Origin: Paludibacter sp.
GTDB lineage: Bacteria; Bacteroidota; Bacteroidia; Bacteroidales; Paludibacteraceae
Direction: 5' to 3'
NCBI GenBank assembly: GCA_028748945.1
Contig: JAQTOL010000143.1
Coordinates: forward strand, 1-7,758
Length of the DNA stretch: 7,758 nt
Part shown: one piece after another, positions 7,019-7,758 of the stretch
Layout: each line of letters starts with the position of its first letter
Position numbering within the stretch: position 1 is the stretch's first letter
Program-made: the position numbers and the translations under genes
Notes under the pieces: model-generated
Told to the model about the DNA's origin: nothing
The model's input: only the letters and a program-made list of their open reading frames with translations
Databases searched by the model: none

Positions 7019-7758
7019 TTATCTATAAACTTTACTCGTCTCAATATAACCATTGAATGTTTTGCGAACGATGTTTAATCCTTTCTGTAGGCATTCGATT
7101 TTCTGGCCAGTCAGTGTAAAGTATTCAATTTTCGAAGCAGCATCGACTGATTGACGGACATCATTAACAGAAGTTTGTTCAACAAGTTCACCGGTCTTTA
7201 TTAGTGTTATATCATCAATCCGGCACCATGCATTGGCAGCACCCTCCGCCATGAAACCTATCTCTGCGTTCCCATCTTTTATTATGATGTCCTTTATTTC
7301 TACATTATGCCATTGGTTGTCGCTGTATGGCATGTCTGACTTAAAGGTTTCGTTATTGCTTAATGCATACATGTACAACACGTTGAACAGGGTTCCGCTT
7401 TTCATCCTGGCTGTCATTGTGTATTTGCCGTCTGTGAGAGGAACATATGAAGTAGAAGCAACATTCTGGTATATCTTCCTGGTAAAGTTAACCTTGTCTG
7501 TTATATTCAGGCATTTGTTGCCAATAACAACTTTGCGGTCGGTACTGGAGTTTGAGGCATTCAGTACAGGTGAATCAGCTGATCCAACTGCAATCGTGTT
7601 ACCTTTGCTGACTATGAATGACCAACCGGTAAGATAAGTCTGTACGGGTTTATTCCCACTGGGAATATCCACTCTGTCAGCTTCAAAGCTGCCATTTCGT
7701 ACGTAGTTATTGTCTTTCCCAACAGTCCATTCGCCAGTCTCGGCATTGAGACTCCACT
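7019..7758 (-). CDS. 3' part of an exported protein with a CBM-like jelly roll and a C-terminal tail (5' end beyond the window)
   Basis: The frame is open from the right edge to a TAA at 7019-7021, giving 245 visible residues, so this is the C-terminal part of a larger protein. A GTG at 7670-7672 could be read as a start, but the upstream codons continue sensibly (LNAETGEWTV, then NNYVRNGSFEADR). The conserved-looking RNGSFEAD (20-27) sits 5' of that GTG, so an internal start is unlikely. The segment from RNGSFEAD through GWSF (44-47) to the closing CRIDDITLIK (178-187) has the pattern of CBM4/9/22-like carbohydrate-binding beta-sandwiches: an 'N.SFE' opening strand, a 'GW' and an 'IDD..L' last strand. 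A short linker leads to a tail with IEYFTLTGQK and KGLNIVR (about 210-231), resembling C-terminal tails on many secreted Bacteroidales proteins. The catalytic domain, if any, lies outside; a glycoside hydrolase or polysaccharide lyase is likely from context, but the family cannot be named. Its transcript probably ends at the palindrome at 6709-6744. Confidence 0.8.
   Translation of the reverse strand, partial: WSLNAETGEWTVGKDNNYVRNGSFEADRVDIPSGNKPVQTYLTGWSFIVSKGNTIAVGSADSPVLNASNSSTDRKVVIGNKCLNITDKVNFTRKIYQNVASTSYVPLTDGKYTMTARMKSGTLFNVLYMYALSNNETFKSDMPYSDNQWHNVEIKDIIIKDGNAEIGFMAEGAANAWCRIDDITLIKTGELVEQTSVNDVRQSVDAASKIEYFTLTGQKIECLQKGLNIVRKTFNGYIETSKVYR

Noticed and set aside
7233..7637. Plus-strand open frame of 134 codons
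   Set aside because: It lies wholly antisense to the CBM-like coding frame, which has clear domain motifs. The plus-strand translation resembles no family I know.
7670..7672. GTG as the start of the right-hand gene
   Set aside because: The same frame stays open to the window edge and encodes RNGSFEADR just upstream, part of the module, so the true start is outside the window.

Overview
The window reads as a carbohydrate-utilisation region from a member of the Bacteroidota, most likely Bacteroidales. Three things support this. It encodes a full-length hybrid two-component system (HTCS) of the type that controls polysaccharide utilisation loci. It encodes a family 97 glycoside hydrolase, a family concentrated in this phylum. 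A third, partial protein ends in the short 'TLTGQ...KGLNIVR' type of C-terminal tail common on exported Bacteroidales proteins. The DNA is AT-rich, no strong Shine-Dalgarno sequences precede the starts, and the best promoter candidate fits the Bacteroides -33/-7 pattern.

Layout: all recognisable genes lie on the minus strand, so transcription runs right to left. At the right edge (7019-7758) is the 3' part of a gene for an exported protein with a carbohydrate-binding-module-like jelly roll and a C-terminal tail; its 5' end is outside the window. Next is a 749-base gene-poor stretch (6270-7018). It holds a perfect 36-bp palindrome that suits a transcription terminator, a GC-rich REP-like hairpin next to a pyrimidine tract, an imperfect long-range inverted repeat, and a probable HTCS promoter. 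The HTCS gene occupies 2172-6269, followed after 96 bases by a GH97 glycosidase gene at 153-2075. The last 152 bases are AT-rich and hold no gene.

How the genes work together (inference): the HTCS probably senses an oligosaccharide in the periplasm through its two seven-bladed propellers. It would relay phosphate internally from H849 to D1159 and activate carbohydrate genes through its AraC-type DNA-binding domain. The GH97 enzyme directly downstream is a natural target or operon partner. Its D403/E458 pair points to the retaining branch of GH97 (alpha-galactosidase or beta-L-arabinopyranosidase) rather than the inverting SusB-type alpha-glucosidases. No susC/susD pair lies in the window, so this is either the edge of a larger locus or a small regulator-enzyme pair.

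I saw no clearly new biological system. The items most worth a second look are the Asp-to-Asn change in the HTCS ATP-binding G1 box, the compact regulator-enzyme pairing, and the structured intergenic region.
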